Shown here in pieces: positions 8,287 to 16,847 of a stretch of DNA of 64,000 nt; position 1 is the first letter of the stretch, and each line of letters starts with the position of its first letter. Under the pieces are notes generated by a model. The model was not told where the DNA came from, did no database searches, and saw only the letters and a program-made list of their open reading frames with translations. The stretch lies in the NCBI RefSeq assembly GCF_002305855.1, contig NZ_CP022163.1, positions 2,356,292-2,420,291 on the forward strand. Direction: 5' to 3'. The DNA comes from Melittangium boletus DSM 14713 (GTDB taxonomy: Bacteria > Myxococcota > Myxococcia > Myxococcales > Myxococcaceae). A program made the position numbers and the translations under genes.

Positions 8287-10374
8287 ATGAAGGATGAGCC
8301 TCCGCCCGTTTCCCGTTTCGCAGTGCGCGAGCACCTGCGGCGCTTCACCCACGCGTCCCTGCAGGCCTTCAACCGAATCCGCCTGCCCGGCCCCTCCGTG
8401 CTCCCCATCGCGGGCGCGGTGGTGGGCCTCTACGCGGGCCTCGCCGCCGGCATCTTCTCCAACCTGATCGGCGTCATTCGCGGTTTCGCCTTCAACGTCG
8501 TCTGGTTGATCGACGCGGTGCGCAACCCCGGCTCGCGCATGCTGCTGTCCGCGTGGGACATGCTCATCACCGCGCGCTGGCACCTGGAGTACGCCATCAT
8601 CGGCGCTCCGCTCGCCATGGGCGCGCTCGTGCTCGCGCGGATCATCGAGCCGGGCGGCCCCCGGGACGAGGTGAAGCGCCGGCTGCGCCTGCTCGCCCTG
8701 CTCGTGCTGGGCGCGCTCGCCCTCTACTACCCGCTGGTGGCGCTCACCGCGCTCAACCGTGTCTTCGGCCACGCGCACAACACCACCGAGGTCCTCGCGG
8801 AGCTGCCCTGGTGGATCTTCCTGCTCATGCCGTCGCTGGGCGGACTGGTGGTGGGCCGGCTCCTGCGGGACTACCCGGACACCCACGGCCACGGCCTGCC
8901 CGAGGTCATCAAGGCGGTGAAGAGCAACCAGGAGCTGCCCGGCGGCTTCGGCCTGCTCAAGCTGGTGGCCAGCGCCATCACCATCGGCAGCGGCGGCTCG
9001 GCGGGACGCGAGGGCCCCATCGTCTATGGCGGTGCCGCCTTCGCCTCCACGGTGGGCCGCACCCTGGGCTTCTCCCGCCGGGAGCTCGCCATCCTGCTCG
9101 CGTGCGGCGCGGGCGCGGGCATCGCCGCGTCCTTCAACGCCCCCATCGCCGGCGCCGTGTTCGCGATGGAAATCATCCTGCGCGAGTTCGAGCTGCGCGT
9201 CTTCTCCCCCATCATCCTCGCCAGCGTGGCGGGGACGCTGGTGGGCCGCGGCACCGTGGGCACCGAGTCGATGATCAACCGCCTGGGCTACCAGATGGTG
9301 AGTGGGTGGGAGGTCATCTGCTACGTGGTGCTCGGGCTGTTGTGCGGCCTGCTCGCCTACGCCTTCGTGCGCCTGCTGCACCACTCGGAGGATTTCTTCG
9401 GCGGGCGCGGGGAGGGCAAGCTCTCGACGTGGCTCGGCCAGCGCACGCTGTCGACGCGCGCGGGCATCGGCGGCCTGTGCGCGGGCGTGCTCGCCATGCT
9501 CAGCCCCACCGTGTGGGGCAGCGGGCACGACTACATCAACCTGGCGGCCATCGGCCACCTGAGCCTCATCTTCCTCGTCACCGCGTTCGTGGTGAAGCTC
9601 GTGGCCACCGCCATCACCCTGGGCTCGGGTGGCTCGGGCGGCACCTTCTTCCCGTCCGCGTTGATGGGGGCCATGCTCGGCGGCGCCTTCGGCACGATCG
9701 TCCACTACCTGTTTCCCGCCAGCACCGGGCCCAGCGGCGCCTACGCCATCGTGGGCATGGGCGGCGCCATGGCGGCGCTCACCCGCGGGCCGCTCACGGG
9801 CATGATGATGCTCTACGAGCTGAGCGGCAATCACGCCATCATCCTGCCGCTCATGGTGACGTGCACCATCGCCTCGGCGCTCTGCCACTACCTCATCGAG
9901 CGCAAGGCGCCCAAGCAGAAGACGGACGCGGAGCTGCTGTCCACCACGCCGGTGAGCGCGCTCATGCGCGAGCTGGCTCCCGTGCCCGCCAGCATGCACC
10001 TGCGCCCCCTGATGGATCAGGTCATCACCACCGAGAGCGGGACGCTGCCGGTGCTCGATGGCAACGGCCGGCTCTACGGCATCGTCGAGGTGGACCAGTT
10101 CCGGGAGATCTGGCGCGACGAGGGGCTCTACCCCGTGCTCGTCGCCAGCGACGTGGCGCGCAAGGTGCCCCTGCTGTCGCCCGACACGGATCTGGCGCAC
10201 GCGCTGCTCCTGATGGACCAGGAGGACGTGGACGCGCTGCCCGTGCAGGGGACGCCGGGCAGCCAGACCTGCGGGCTGCTCACGCGCGCACGCGTGCGGC
10301 GCTTCCTCAACTCGTACCACGCCGGCAAGCAGCTCATCGCCCACCCCGTGGCCCCCACGGAAGTCACCAACTGA
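8287..10374 (+). CDS. ClC family chloride channel/transporter with CBS domains
   Basis: 695 residues. The N-terminal two thirds is a ClC membrane domain with the selectivity-filter motifs GSGGSAGREGP and GSGGSGGTFFPS, the gating glutamate inside GREGP, and a conserved ITLGSGGSGG helix start. The last 150 residues form a CBS pair (VSALMRELAPVPASM, then DTDLAHALLLMDQEDVDALPV), which usually binds adenine nucleotides. The ATG at 8287 follows a spacer with no gene; an upstream in-frame ATG (8164) precedes only low-complexity sequence. GREGP with a glutamate fits either a channel or a Cl-/H+ antiporter, and I cannot distinguish them. Confidence 0.94.
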   Translation: MKDEPPPVSRFAVREHLRRFTHASLQAFNRIRLPGPSVLPIAGAVVGLYAGLAAGIFSNLIGVIRGFAFNVVWLIDAVRNPGSRMLLSAWDMLITARWHLEYAIIGAPLAMGALVLARIIEPGGPRDEVKRRLRLLALLVLGALALYYPLVALTALNRVFGHAHNTTEVLAELPWWIFLLMPSLGGLVVGRLLRDYPDTHGHGLPEVIKAVKSNQELPGGFGLLKLVASAITIGSGGSAGREGPIVYGGAAFASTVGRTLGFSRRELAILLACGAGAGIAASFNAPIAGAVFAMEIILREFELRVFSPIILASVAGTLVGRGTVGTESMINRLGYQMVSGWEVICYVVLGLLCGLLAYAFVRLLHHSEDFFGGRGEGKLSTWLGQRTLSTRAGIGGLCAGVLAMLSPTVWGSGHDYINLAAIGHLSLIFLVTAFVVKLVATAITLGSGGSGGTFFPSALMGAMLGGAFGTIVHYLFPASTGPSGAYAIVGMGGAMAALTRGPLTGMMMLYELSGNHAIILPLMVTCTIASALCHYLIERKAPKQKTDAELLSTTPVSALMRELAPVPASMHLRPLMDQVITTESGTLPVLDGNGRLYGIVEVDQFREIWRDEGLYPVLVASDVARKVPLLSPDTDLAHALLLMDQEDVDALPVQGTPGSQTCGLLTRARVRRFLNSYHAGKQLIAHPVAPTEVTN

Positions 10375-10413
10375 GGCACGACACTTCCACCCGGTGACGC
10401 GGAAGCGGGTAGC

Positions 10414-11640
10414 GTGCCGTTCATGCAATGGACCGCGAGGGATCCCGCCCCCCTGCTCGAGAACGCTCCTCCGCGAGGTCGGGCGATGGCCGAGGCGGCC
10501 CTCGTGCTCGTCACCGTGTTCGTCCCGGCCAACCTCGCGGCCCTGGGACGCACGCCGCTCGCCGTCGTCACGGTCCTGCTCGCGCTCTGGGGCGTCGCGC
10601 TCCTGCGGCCCTGGACGGAGTGGCGCGCGGGCCAGTGGGGACGCGCCGTGGCCCAGGTGCTCCTCTATCTGCTCGCGCTCGGAGCCTCGACGGGAAGCAG
10701 CTGGTTCATGGAGCCCTCCCAGCTCCCCGCCCGCCTCGGGGTGACGCACGCGCGGGCCACCCCCGCCGGAGCGCGCATCACCGCCGTGACCCCGGGTCAG
10801 CCCGCCGACGGGCGTCTGGAGGTGGGCGACAGGATCCTCTCCCTGGACGGCGCGCCGCTGTCCTCCACGAATCCCGAAGAAGATCTCCGCACCCGCGTGC
10901 GGGAAGCCGGGGGCGGCGCCAGCACCGACCTGCGCTTCACCCTGGAGCGCGCGGGCGAGGTGCGCGAGGTGACGGTCCCGGTCGGACCCGCGCGCAACGC
11001 CCGGCTCTTCCAGCCCGGGGCGATGACCTGGCTGTGCCTGCGGGCGCTCGGCATGAGCCTGCTCGTGGCGCTGCTGCTGTGGCGGAACGGGCAGGGCCTG
11101 GCCCAGGTGGGGCTCGGGCGCGAAGGGCTCGGGAAGGAGCTGCTGCTCGGCCTGCCCGCCATCCCCGCCACCTACGCCGTCCACATCGCCGCCTCCCTGC
11201 CCCTGGCCGCCATCGCCGCGCTCTTCAAACTGGCCGGGAAGGAAACCCTCGCGCGCAAGGAGGTCGCCACCGCGCTGGTGGACATGGGCCTGAGCGTGCC
11301 CGTGTTCGCCGCCGCCATGGTGCTCGTCACCGGCTTCGAGGAGCTGGCCTTCCGCGGCTTCCTCGTGCCCCGGCTGCGCGTGGTGCTCGACAACTGGTAC
11401 GCGGCGGTGCTCGTCTCCGCGGCGCTCTTCGGCCTGGGACACGTCTACGAGGGCACCCTCGCGGTCTTCCAGACGGCCGCGCTCGGGGCCTGGTTCGGCT
11501 TCGTCTTCCTCTACCGCACCCGCCTGCCCTCGGTGATGGTGGCCCACGCGGCCTTCAACACCCTCAACTTCGCCCTCATGCTCTGGCTCCAGCGCTCGGG
11601 CCTCCTCGAGAAGCTCACGAGCCAGCTCACCCCCCAGTAA
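10414..11640 (+). CDS. CPBP (Abi/CAAX-protease-like) intramembrane protease with inserted PDZ domain
   Basis: 408 residues. N-terminal transmembrane segments are followed by a PDZ-like domain at about residues 105-195 (ARITAVTPGQPADGRLEVGDRILSLDG), then a C-terminal membrane block with the CPBP motifs EELAFRG (EExxxR), FGLGHVYEG and HAAFNT, which hold the catalytic glutamates and metal-binding histidines. CPBP enzymes process prenylated or bacteriocin-like peptides or act as membrane proteases; the PDZ domain probably selects extracytoplasmic C-termini. The GTG at 10414 is preceded by GGAAG; ATG 10423 is an alternative. It follows ClC by 39 bases and may be co-transcribed with it. Confidence 0.85.
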   Translation: MPFMQWTARDPAPLLENAPPRGRAMAEAALVLVTVFVPANLAALGRTPLAVVTVLLALWGVALLRPWTEWRAGQWGRAVAQVLLYLLALGASTGSSWFMEPSQLPARLGVTHARATPAGARITAVTPGQPADGRLEVGDRILSLDGAPLSSTNPEEDLRTRVREAGGGASTDLRFTLERAGEVREVTVPVGPARNARLFQPGAMTWLCLRALGMSLLVALLLWRNGQGLAQVGLGREGLGKELLLGLPAIPATYAVHIAASLPLAAIAALFKLAGKETLARKEVATALVDMGLSVPVFAAAMVLVTGFEELAFRGFLVPRLRVVLDNWYAAVLVSAALFGLGHVYEGTLAVFQTAALGAWFGFVFLYRTRLPSVMVAHAAFNTLNFALMLWLQRSGLLEKLTSQLTPQ

Positions 11641-11649
11641 TCCCCGCCC

Positions 11650-12420
11650 ATGCTCCAGCACCTGTCGCGCCTGTCGCGCCACACGCCGCCTGTCACGATG
11701 GACACCGTCGCCCGGGAGGACTTCTCGGACACGCTCCTCCAGGAGCTGCACGCATTCGCCAACGGCCTCATGGCCGAGGAGCTGGAACACTTCCGCGTGC
11801 ACGCCCTATCCAATGACCTGGTGCACGTCTTCCGCCGGAGGGACGGCACGGGCGGCATCGTCGGCTTCCAGTTCTGGAAGGCCGGGACGCTCTCGGGCAT
11901 GCCCCGGAGCCGCGTCATCATCGGCGGCAAGCTGCGGATCCACCCCGCGTTCCGCCAGCGCGGCCTGCACCTGCTCTCCGGGCTGACCGTCTTCCTCCAG
12001 GACAAGCTCCAGCACCCCACGAGCCGCCATTACCGGATGTCCATCGCCAGTCCGTTCGGCTTCGTGTCCATCACCGAGGCCCTGTCCTGGTATCGTCCCT
12101 TCGAGCCCCGCCCCCGGACCCGCGAGGAGCACGCCCTGAAGGACGCGTTCCTCTCCCTGGCCCGGGAGAGCCACTTCGAGGTCGACGAGGCGAGCGGCCT
12201 CTTCAACGTCCACATCCACATGACGCCCGAAACGCTCGGGCGCTATCCGCCGGAGTACTTCCAGCGGCCCGCCGCCCGGGCCTATGCCGCCCTCAACCCG
12301 GACTTCCGCACCAACGGCCACTACGTGGGCTTCTGGTTCCGCTTCACGCCCGACAACCTGGCCTCCCTCACGCGCGCCACCGTGCGCAGACTGCTGGGGC
12401 GGCGCGCGCGAGGCGGCTGA
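11650..12420 (+). CDS. Hypothetical protein with GNAT-like segment
   Basis: A 256-residue soluble protein that I do not recognise by family. Residues 90-105 (GGKLRIHPAFRQRGLHLL) resemble the acetyl-CoA-binding R-x-x-G-x-G/A region of GNAT acetyltransferases, and the preceding strand order fits such a fold, but the canonical Q/RxxGxG/A is only partly kept. It starts 9 bases after the CPBP protease gene and may be co-expressed with it. ATG 11698 (MDTVARED) is a plausible shorter start. It ends against the convergent serpin gene with one base between stops. Confidence 0.5.
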   Translation: MLQHLSRLSRHTPPVTMDTVAREDFSDTLLQELHAFANGLMAEELEHFRVHALSNDLVHVFRRRDGTGGIVGFQFWKAGTLSGMPRSRVIIGGKLRIHPAFRQRGLHLLSGLTVFLQDKLQHPTSRHYRMSIASPFGFVSITEALSWYRPFEPRPRTREEHALKDAFLSLARESHFEVDEASGLFNVHIHMTPETLGRYPPEYFQRPAARAYAALNPDFRTNGHYVGFWFRFTPDNLASLTRATVRRLLGRRARGG

Positions 12421-12421
12421 C

Positions 12422-13753
12422 TCAGGGCGACACGTAGCGCCCGAGGAAGAGCACGTTCTTCGTGGCCACGTGCTCGATGAGGAAGAGGAAGGGCCGATCC
12501 ACGAGGAACGTCTGGGGCATGGACGGCGGCCCGGCCCCCACCTCGGTGGCGGCGGCGGCCTCGGTGCCCTCTTCATTCACGGACACGAAGGACTTGTGAC
12601 TGACGGACGTGATGCTCAGCGCCGGGCTGCGCACCAGGCCCGTGAAGTTCGCGTACGGCGAGAACGCGTCCTCCATGCCCAGCGACGTCAACGAGGGAAT
12701 GAGGGGCAGCGCCGACTCCACCTGGAAGCGCGGCAGGCGGATGTCCAGGTAGCGGCCCTGGAGCTGCGTGCGAATGCCCTCCAGGAAGGCCGAGGACAGC
12801 CGCGACTCCACCTCCGCGAACCGCCCCGCCGCCGGGAGGATGATCACCATGCGGAAGTCCCCGCCCACGTAGGGCATGGCGATCGACTCGAAGCCGTCTC
12901 CCGCCATGTACGCGCCCGAGGCCCCGCGCATCATCGGCACCGGGCTGAGGGTCCCATCGAGGGCACGGAATGACTCGTCCCGGGTGGCGCTCTTGCGGAA
13001 GGGCTGGGCCCACGCGCCCTTGAAGTAGAGCGCGTTGACGAGCATCAGCCGCGTGTTGGGCGTCACCGCCGAGGTCGAGAGCAGTTCCTTGATGCGGCCC
13101 TCCGTCTGCTCCTCCACCCAGAGGTTGATGCGATCGCGCAGGGTGGGCGCCTCGGTGGTGAAGTCCACCACCCGCATGCCCGCGCCATACTGACGGGCGA
13201 GCACGTCCAGGAAGGCGGGCTCGAACGCGAGCCCCTTCTGGCCCCAGGAGCCGTTCACCACGCGGAACGTGGGCGGGGTGCTCCCCGGCGGCACCGTCCC
13301 CGTGCGCACCTGGAGCGCCAAGTCCAACGCGTTCATGGTGGGATGCAGCCGCTCCTGGGACAGCGGGAAGCGCAGCACCTGGGCCATCTGGGACTCGGTG
13401 GTGCCCCGGGCGCCCACGTACACCATGGACAGGGCCTGGGAGATGCTGAACGGCGAGAAGAAGAGGTTCTGTCCCGGCTTGCTGATCCGGTGGAGCGTCG
13501 CGGCGAAGTCGGTGTTCGCCGCGACGAGCGACGCCATCTCCCCCGCCGTGGCCCCGGGCGCCAACACGCGCGCCTCCGACGAGGCGACGGACTCGCCCGG
13601 CGCCGCCGCCAAGACGGGCGGCTGGGGCGAGCACAAACAGTTGATGGCCTGTTCGGGGTCCTCGCCCACGGAGTCGGGCGGGTCGGGCAAACAGCCTGAG
13701 AGCAGCAGCGCGGCGGTGCACCAAGGGATGATTCCACGGCGGGATGAAGCCAT
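12422..13753 (-). CDS. Serpin family protease inhibitor, lipoprotein
   Basis: 443 residues with a lipoprotein signal (LLLSGC lipobox at the N-terminus) and a complete serpin fold: NLFFSPFSISQALSMVYVGARG, the LVNALYFKGAWAQPF breach/shutter strand, and the reactive-centre loop near the C-terminus. The loop hinge EEGTEAAAAT has the small residues required for inhibitory serpins, followed by DRPFLFLIEH. It should trap serine or cysteine proteases outside the cytoplasm. The ATG at 13753 is preceded by GAGGAGG. It is divergent from two secreted cellulases and about 18 kb from two secreted S1 proteases, so self-protection or interference with prey proteases is plausible but unproven. Confidence 0.92.
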   Translation of the reverse strand: MASSRRGIIPWCTAALLLSGCLPDPPDSVGEDPEQAINCLCSPQPPVLAAAPGESVASSEARVLAPGATAGEMASLVAANTDFAATLHRISKPGQNLFFSPFSISQALSMVYVGARGTTESQMAQVLRFPLSQERLHPTMNALDLALQVRTGTVPPGSTPPTFRVVNGSWGQKGLAFEPAFLDVLARQYGAGMRVVDFTTEAPTLRDRINLWVEEQTEGRIKELLSTSAVTPNTRLMLVNALYFKGAWAQPFRKSATRDESFRALDGTLSPVPMMRGASGAYMAGDGFESIAMPYVGGDFRMVIILPAAGRFAEVESRLSSAFLEGIRTQLQGRYLDIRLPRFQVESALPLIPSLTSLGMEDAFSPYANFTGLVRSPALSITSVSHKSFVSVNEEGTEAAAATEVGAGPPSMPQTFLVDRPFLFLIEHVATKNVLFLGRYVSP

Positions 13754-13920
13754 TGTCGTCCTCCTCGAAAACCTGATTCGCGCCGCGAACAAGCAAGAGG
13801 CATGCACGTCCGGGCGCACAGCAACTTCAATGACTTGCACACTTCGCATGGGAACAGTGCCTCGGAATTCCGAGGGTTCCCTCTTTCCACTACTTAGGAA
13901 AACGAGATAGAGCGGTATTC
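13754..13920. promoter_or_regulatory. Divergent promoter region between serpin and first cellulase
   Basis: 167 bases separate the two starts. The part near the cellulase (CCACTACTTAGGAAAACGAGATAGAG, 13888-13913) is noticeably richer in A+T than its surroundings, as expected for a promoter. No specific operator could be recognised. Confidence 0.4.
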
Positions 13921-15399
13921 ATGGCCCTTCCCTTCCCAACGATGCTCTCCGGCTTCGCCCCTCGGTCCATCTCCCTCGCCGCGCTGACGCTCGCCTCGGC
14001 CCTCACCGTGTCCTGTGGCCCGGCCGCCAGCGTGGAGGCAGCGGACACCCCGCCCCTGGAAAGCACCTCGCGGGCGGCCACCACCGAGCTGATCCTCAAC
14101 GGGAACTTCAACTCGGGCACCACCTCCTGGTGGAACGGCGCCAACACCCAGTCGCGCGTCGAGAACGGCCAGTGGCGGCTCGACGTCCCCAACGGCACCG
14201 CCAACGCCTGGGACGCGATCGCCGGACAGAGTGGAATCCCGCTGGCGAGCGGTCAGGCCTACACCCTGTCCTTCACCGTCTCGGCCTCGGAGAGCGTGAG
14301 CATCCGCACCACGGTGCAACTGGAGAGCGCTCCCTTCACGGCCACCCTGGACAAACAGGTCGCCGTCAACGGTACCGCGCGCCGCTACTCGTTCCCCTTC
14401 ACCTCGTCCGTGAGCTCCGCCCAGGGACAGGTGACCTTCCAGATCGGCGGCCGAGGCGCCCTCACCGTCCGGCTCGATGACATCTCGCTCACGCGCGAGG
14501 GAGGAAGCACGGGCTCGGGGCCCATCGCGATGACCAACGGCTTCTACGTGGACCCGAACTCCAACCCCGCCGTCTGGGCGCGCAACAACGGCGGTGACGG
14601 GCGCGCGGCCCGCATCCAGTCCGACATCGCGAGCAAGCCCATGGCCCGCTGGTTCGGCAACTGGAACTCGGACATCACCTCCGCGGTGTCCAGCTACGTC
14701 GGCGCGGCCGCCGCGGCCAACAAGCTGCCCGTGCTCGTGGCCTACAACATCCCCGGCCGCGACTGCGGCAGCCACTCGGGCGGCGGCGCGGGCACCCCCG
14801 ACGCCTACCGCGCGTGGTTCTCCGCCTTCGTCTCGGGCCTCGGCAACCGCCCCGCCATCGTGCTCATCGAGCCGGACGCGCTCGCCCAGCTCGACTGCAT
14901 GCCCAGCGATTGGGACCGGCAGAACCGGTTGGACCTGCTGCGCTACGCCACCGAGCAGCTTCGCGACCGCGCACCCAACACCTGGGCCTACATGGACGGA
15001 GGCAACGCGCGGTGGATCGCCCCCGACACCATGGCGCAGCGGCTGCAATCGGCCGGGACGGGCAACATCCGCGGCTTCGTGGCCAACATCTCCAACTTCT
15101 ACCCCACGGCCGAGACCGTCACCTATGGCAACGCGGTCAACGCCGCCCTGTCCAGCCGCTACGGCTACACCAAGGCCTTCGTGGTGGACACCAGCCGCAA
15201 CGGCAACGGCTCCAACGGCGAGTGGTGCAACCCCGGCGGCCGCAAGCTCGGCACCCCGTCCCAGGCGGGTGGCGGCGCGGAGATGCTGGTGTGGGTGAAG
15301 ACCCCCGGCGACTCGGATGGCCAGTGCGGCATCGCCCCGGGCGTCCCCGCGGGCCAGTTCGATCCGGAGATCGCCTGGCGGCTCATCCACGGCACCTGA
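13921..15399 (+). CDS. Secreted GH6 family cellulase with N-terminal carbohydrate-binding module (copy 1)
   Basis: 492-residue lipoprotein (signal ending ALTVSC). Residues about 55-190 form a CBM4/9-like jelly-roll (NGNFNSGTTSWW ... LDDISLTR); residues about 205-490 are a GH6 catalytic domain with GFYVDPNS, the AYNIPGRDCGSHSGGG loop carrying the catalytic aspartate, IEPDAL, and the C-terminal WVKTPGDSDGQC. GH6 enzymes cleave beta-1,4-glucan with inversion, as endoglucanases or cellobiohydrolases. The domain order and the lipidated N-terminus suggest surface display. It is followed after 8 bases by a near copy. Confidence 0.93.
   Translation: MALPFPTMLSGFAPRSISLAALTLASALTVSCGPAASVEAADTPPLESTSRAATTELILNGNFNSGTTSWWNGANTQSRVENGQWRLDVPNGTANAWDAIAGQSGIPLASGQAYTLSFTVSASESVSIRTTVQLESAPFTATLDKQVAVNGTARRYSFPFTSSVSSAQGQVTFQIGGRGALTVRLDDISLTREGGSTGSGPIAMTNGFYVDPNSNPAVWARNNGGDGRAARIQSDIASKPMARWFGNWNSDITSAVSSYVGAAAAANKLPVLVAYNIPGRDCGSHSGGGAGTPDAYRAWFSAFVSGLGNRPAIVLIEPDALAQLDCMPSDWDRQNRLDLLRYATEQLRDRAPNTWAYMDGGNARWIAPDTMAQRLQSAGTGNIRGFVANISNFYPTAETVTYGNAVNAALSSRYGYTKAFVVDTSRNGNGSNGEWCNPGGRKLGTPSQAGGGAEMLVWVKTPGDSDGQCGIAPGVPAGQFDPEIAWRLIHGT
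14521..15399 (+). repeat. Tandem duplication unit, GH6 catalytic domain (matches 15961-16841)
   Basis: The stretch from about 14521 to the stop of copy 1 aligns at high nucleotide identity with 15961-16841 of copy 2, with runs near 90 identical bases (for example from 14579 and 16019). This indicates recent duplication or ongoing gene conversion. Confidence 0.85.
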
Positions 15400-15407
15400 G
15401 CTTCCCC

Positions 15408-16841
15408 ATGAACTCGATCCATCCCATTTCCCTGACACTCGCCACGGTCCTGTCGCTGGCGTGTGGCCCGGCCGCGTCCGAGGCAACGAAGGATGAGCCC
15501 TCCCTGGAAAGCACCTCCCAGGCGGCCACCATCAATCTCGTCTCCAACGGCGCCTTCAGCGCGAGCACCACCTCCTGGTGGAACGGCGCCAACACCCAGT
15601 CTCGCGTCGAGAACGGCCAGTGGCGGCTCGATGTCTCCAGCGGCACCACCAACGTCTGGGATGCCGTCGTGGGCCAGAGCGGGCGGCCCCTGGTGAATGG
15701 TCAAGCCTACACGCTGTCCTTCACCATCAAGGCCTCGGCGAGCGCGAACATCCGCGCCACCGTGAAGATGGAAACCGCGCCCTACACCACGCCGTTGGAC
15801 AGGCCGATCGCGGTCGATGGCACCTCGCGCCGCTATTCCATCCCCTTCACCTCGTCCATGACGACCAGCCTGGGTCAGGTGACCTTCCAGCTCGGGGGCC
15901 ATGGCGCCCTCACCGTGTGGCTCGACGACGTCTCACTCACGCGCACGGACAACGGCACGGGTCCCATCGCCCAGACCCAGGGCTTCTACGTGGACCCCAA
16001 CTCCAACGCCGCCATCTGGGCGCGCAACAACGGCGGTGACGGGCGCGCGGCCCGCATCCAGTCCGACATCGCGAGCAAGCCCATGGCCCGCTGGTTCGGC
16101 AACTGGAACTCGAACATCGCCTCCGCGGTGTCCAGTTACGTGAGCGCGGCCGCCGCGGCCAACAAGCTGCCCGTGCTCGTGGCCTACAACATCCCCGGCC
16201 GCGACTGCGGCAGCCACTCGGGCGGCGGCGCGGGCACCCCCGATGCCTACCGGGCTTGGTTCTATGACTTCGTCTCGGGCCTCGGCAACCGCCCCGCCAT
16301 CGTGCTCATCGAACCGGATGCGCTCGCCCAGCTCGACTGCATGCCCAGCGACGCGGACCGGCGGACCCGGCTGGAACTGCTGCGTTACGCCACCGAGCAA
16401 CTTCGCGACCGCGCACCCAACACCTGGGCCTATATGGATGGCGGCAACGCGCGGTGGATCGCCCCGGACACCATGGCGCAGCGGCTCCAGTCGGTCGGCA
16501 CGGGCAACATCCGCGGCTTCGTGGCCAACATCTCCAACTTCTACCCCACCGCCGAAACCGTCACCTACGGCAACGCGGTCAACGCCGCCCTGTCCAGCCG
16601 CTACGGCTACACGAAGGCCTTCGTGGTGGACACCAGCCGCAATGGCAACGGCACCAATGGCGAGTGGTGCAACCCGGGCGGCCGCAAGCTCGGCACCCCG
16701 TCCCAGGCGGGTGGCGGCGCGGAGATGCTCGTGTGGGTGAAGGCGCCCGGCAACTCGGATGGCCAGTGCGGCATCGCCCCGAGCGTCCCCGCGGGCCAGT
16801 TCGATCCGGAGATCGCCTGGCGGCTCATCCACGGCACCTGA
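15408..16841 (+). CDS. Secreted GH6 family cellulase with N-terminal carbohydrate-binding module (copy 2)
   Basis: 477-residue paralogue of the preceding gene, with the same lipoprotein/CBM/GH6 order (lipobox LSLACG). The catalytic domains are almost identical between copies, including all the GH6 motifs (NIPGRDCGSHS, IEPDALAQLDC, DSDGQC), whereas the signal peptides and part of the binding module have drifted. It starts 8 bases after copy 1, so both are probably on one transcript. Small changes in the catalytic domain (for example SDWDRQNR versus SDADRRTR) may tune the substrate cleft. Confidence 0.93.
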   Translation: MNSIHPISLTLATVLSLACGPAASEATKDEPSLESTSQAATINLVSNGAFSASTTSWWNGANTQSRVENGQWRLDVSSGTTNVWDAVVGQSGRPLVNGQAYTLSFTIKASASANIRATVKMETAPYTTPLDRPIAVDGTSRRYSIPFTSSMTTSLGQVTFQLGGHGALTVWLDDVSLTRTDNGTGPIAQTQGFYVDPNSNAAIWARNNGGDGRAARIQSDIASKPMARWFGNWNSNIASAVSSYVSAAAAANKLPVLVAYNIPGRDCGSHSGGGAGTPDAYRAWFYDFVSGLGNRPAIVLIEPDALAQLDCMPSDADRRTRLELLRYATEQLRDRAPNTWAYMDGGNARWIAPDTMAQRLQSVGTGNIRGFVANISNFYPTAETVTYGNAVNAALSSRYGYTKAFVVDTSRNGNGTNGEWCNPGGRKLGTPSQAGGGAEMLVWVKAPGNSDGQCGIAPSVPAGQFDPEIAWRLIHGT

Positions 16842-16847
16842 GCCGGC

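Noticed and set aside
8275..11802. A very long open frame on the - strand opposite the ClC and CPBP genes
   Set aside because: Low-complexity His/Glu/Gly-rich sequence typical of antisense frames in high-GC DNA; the + strand genes are clear.
13921..16841. An assembly duplication artefact
   Set aside because: The two cellulase copies differ at many positions, most in the 5' halves, so they are real paralogues.
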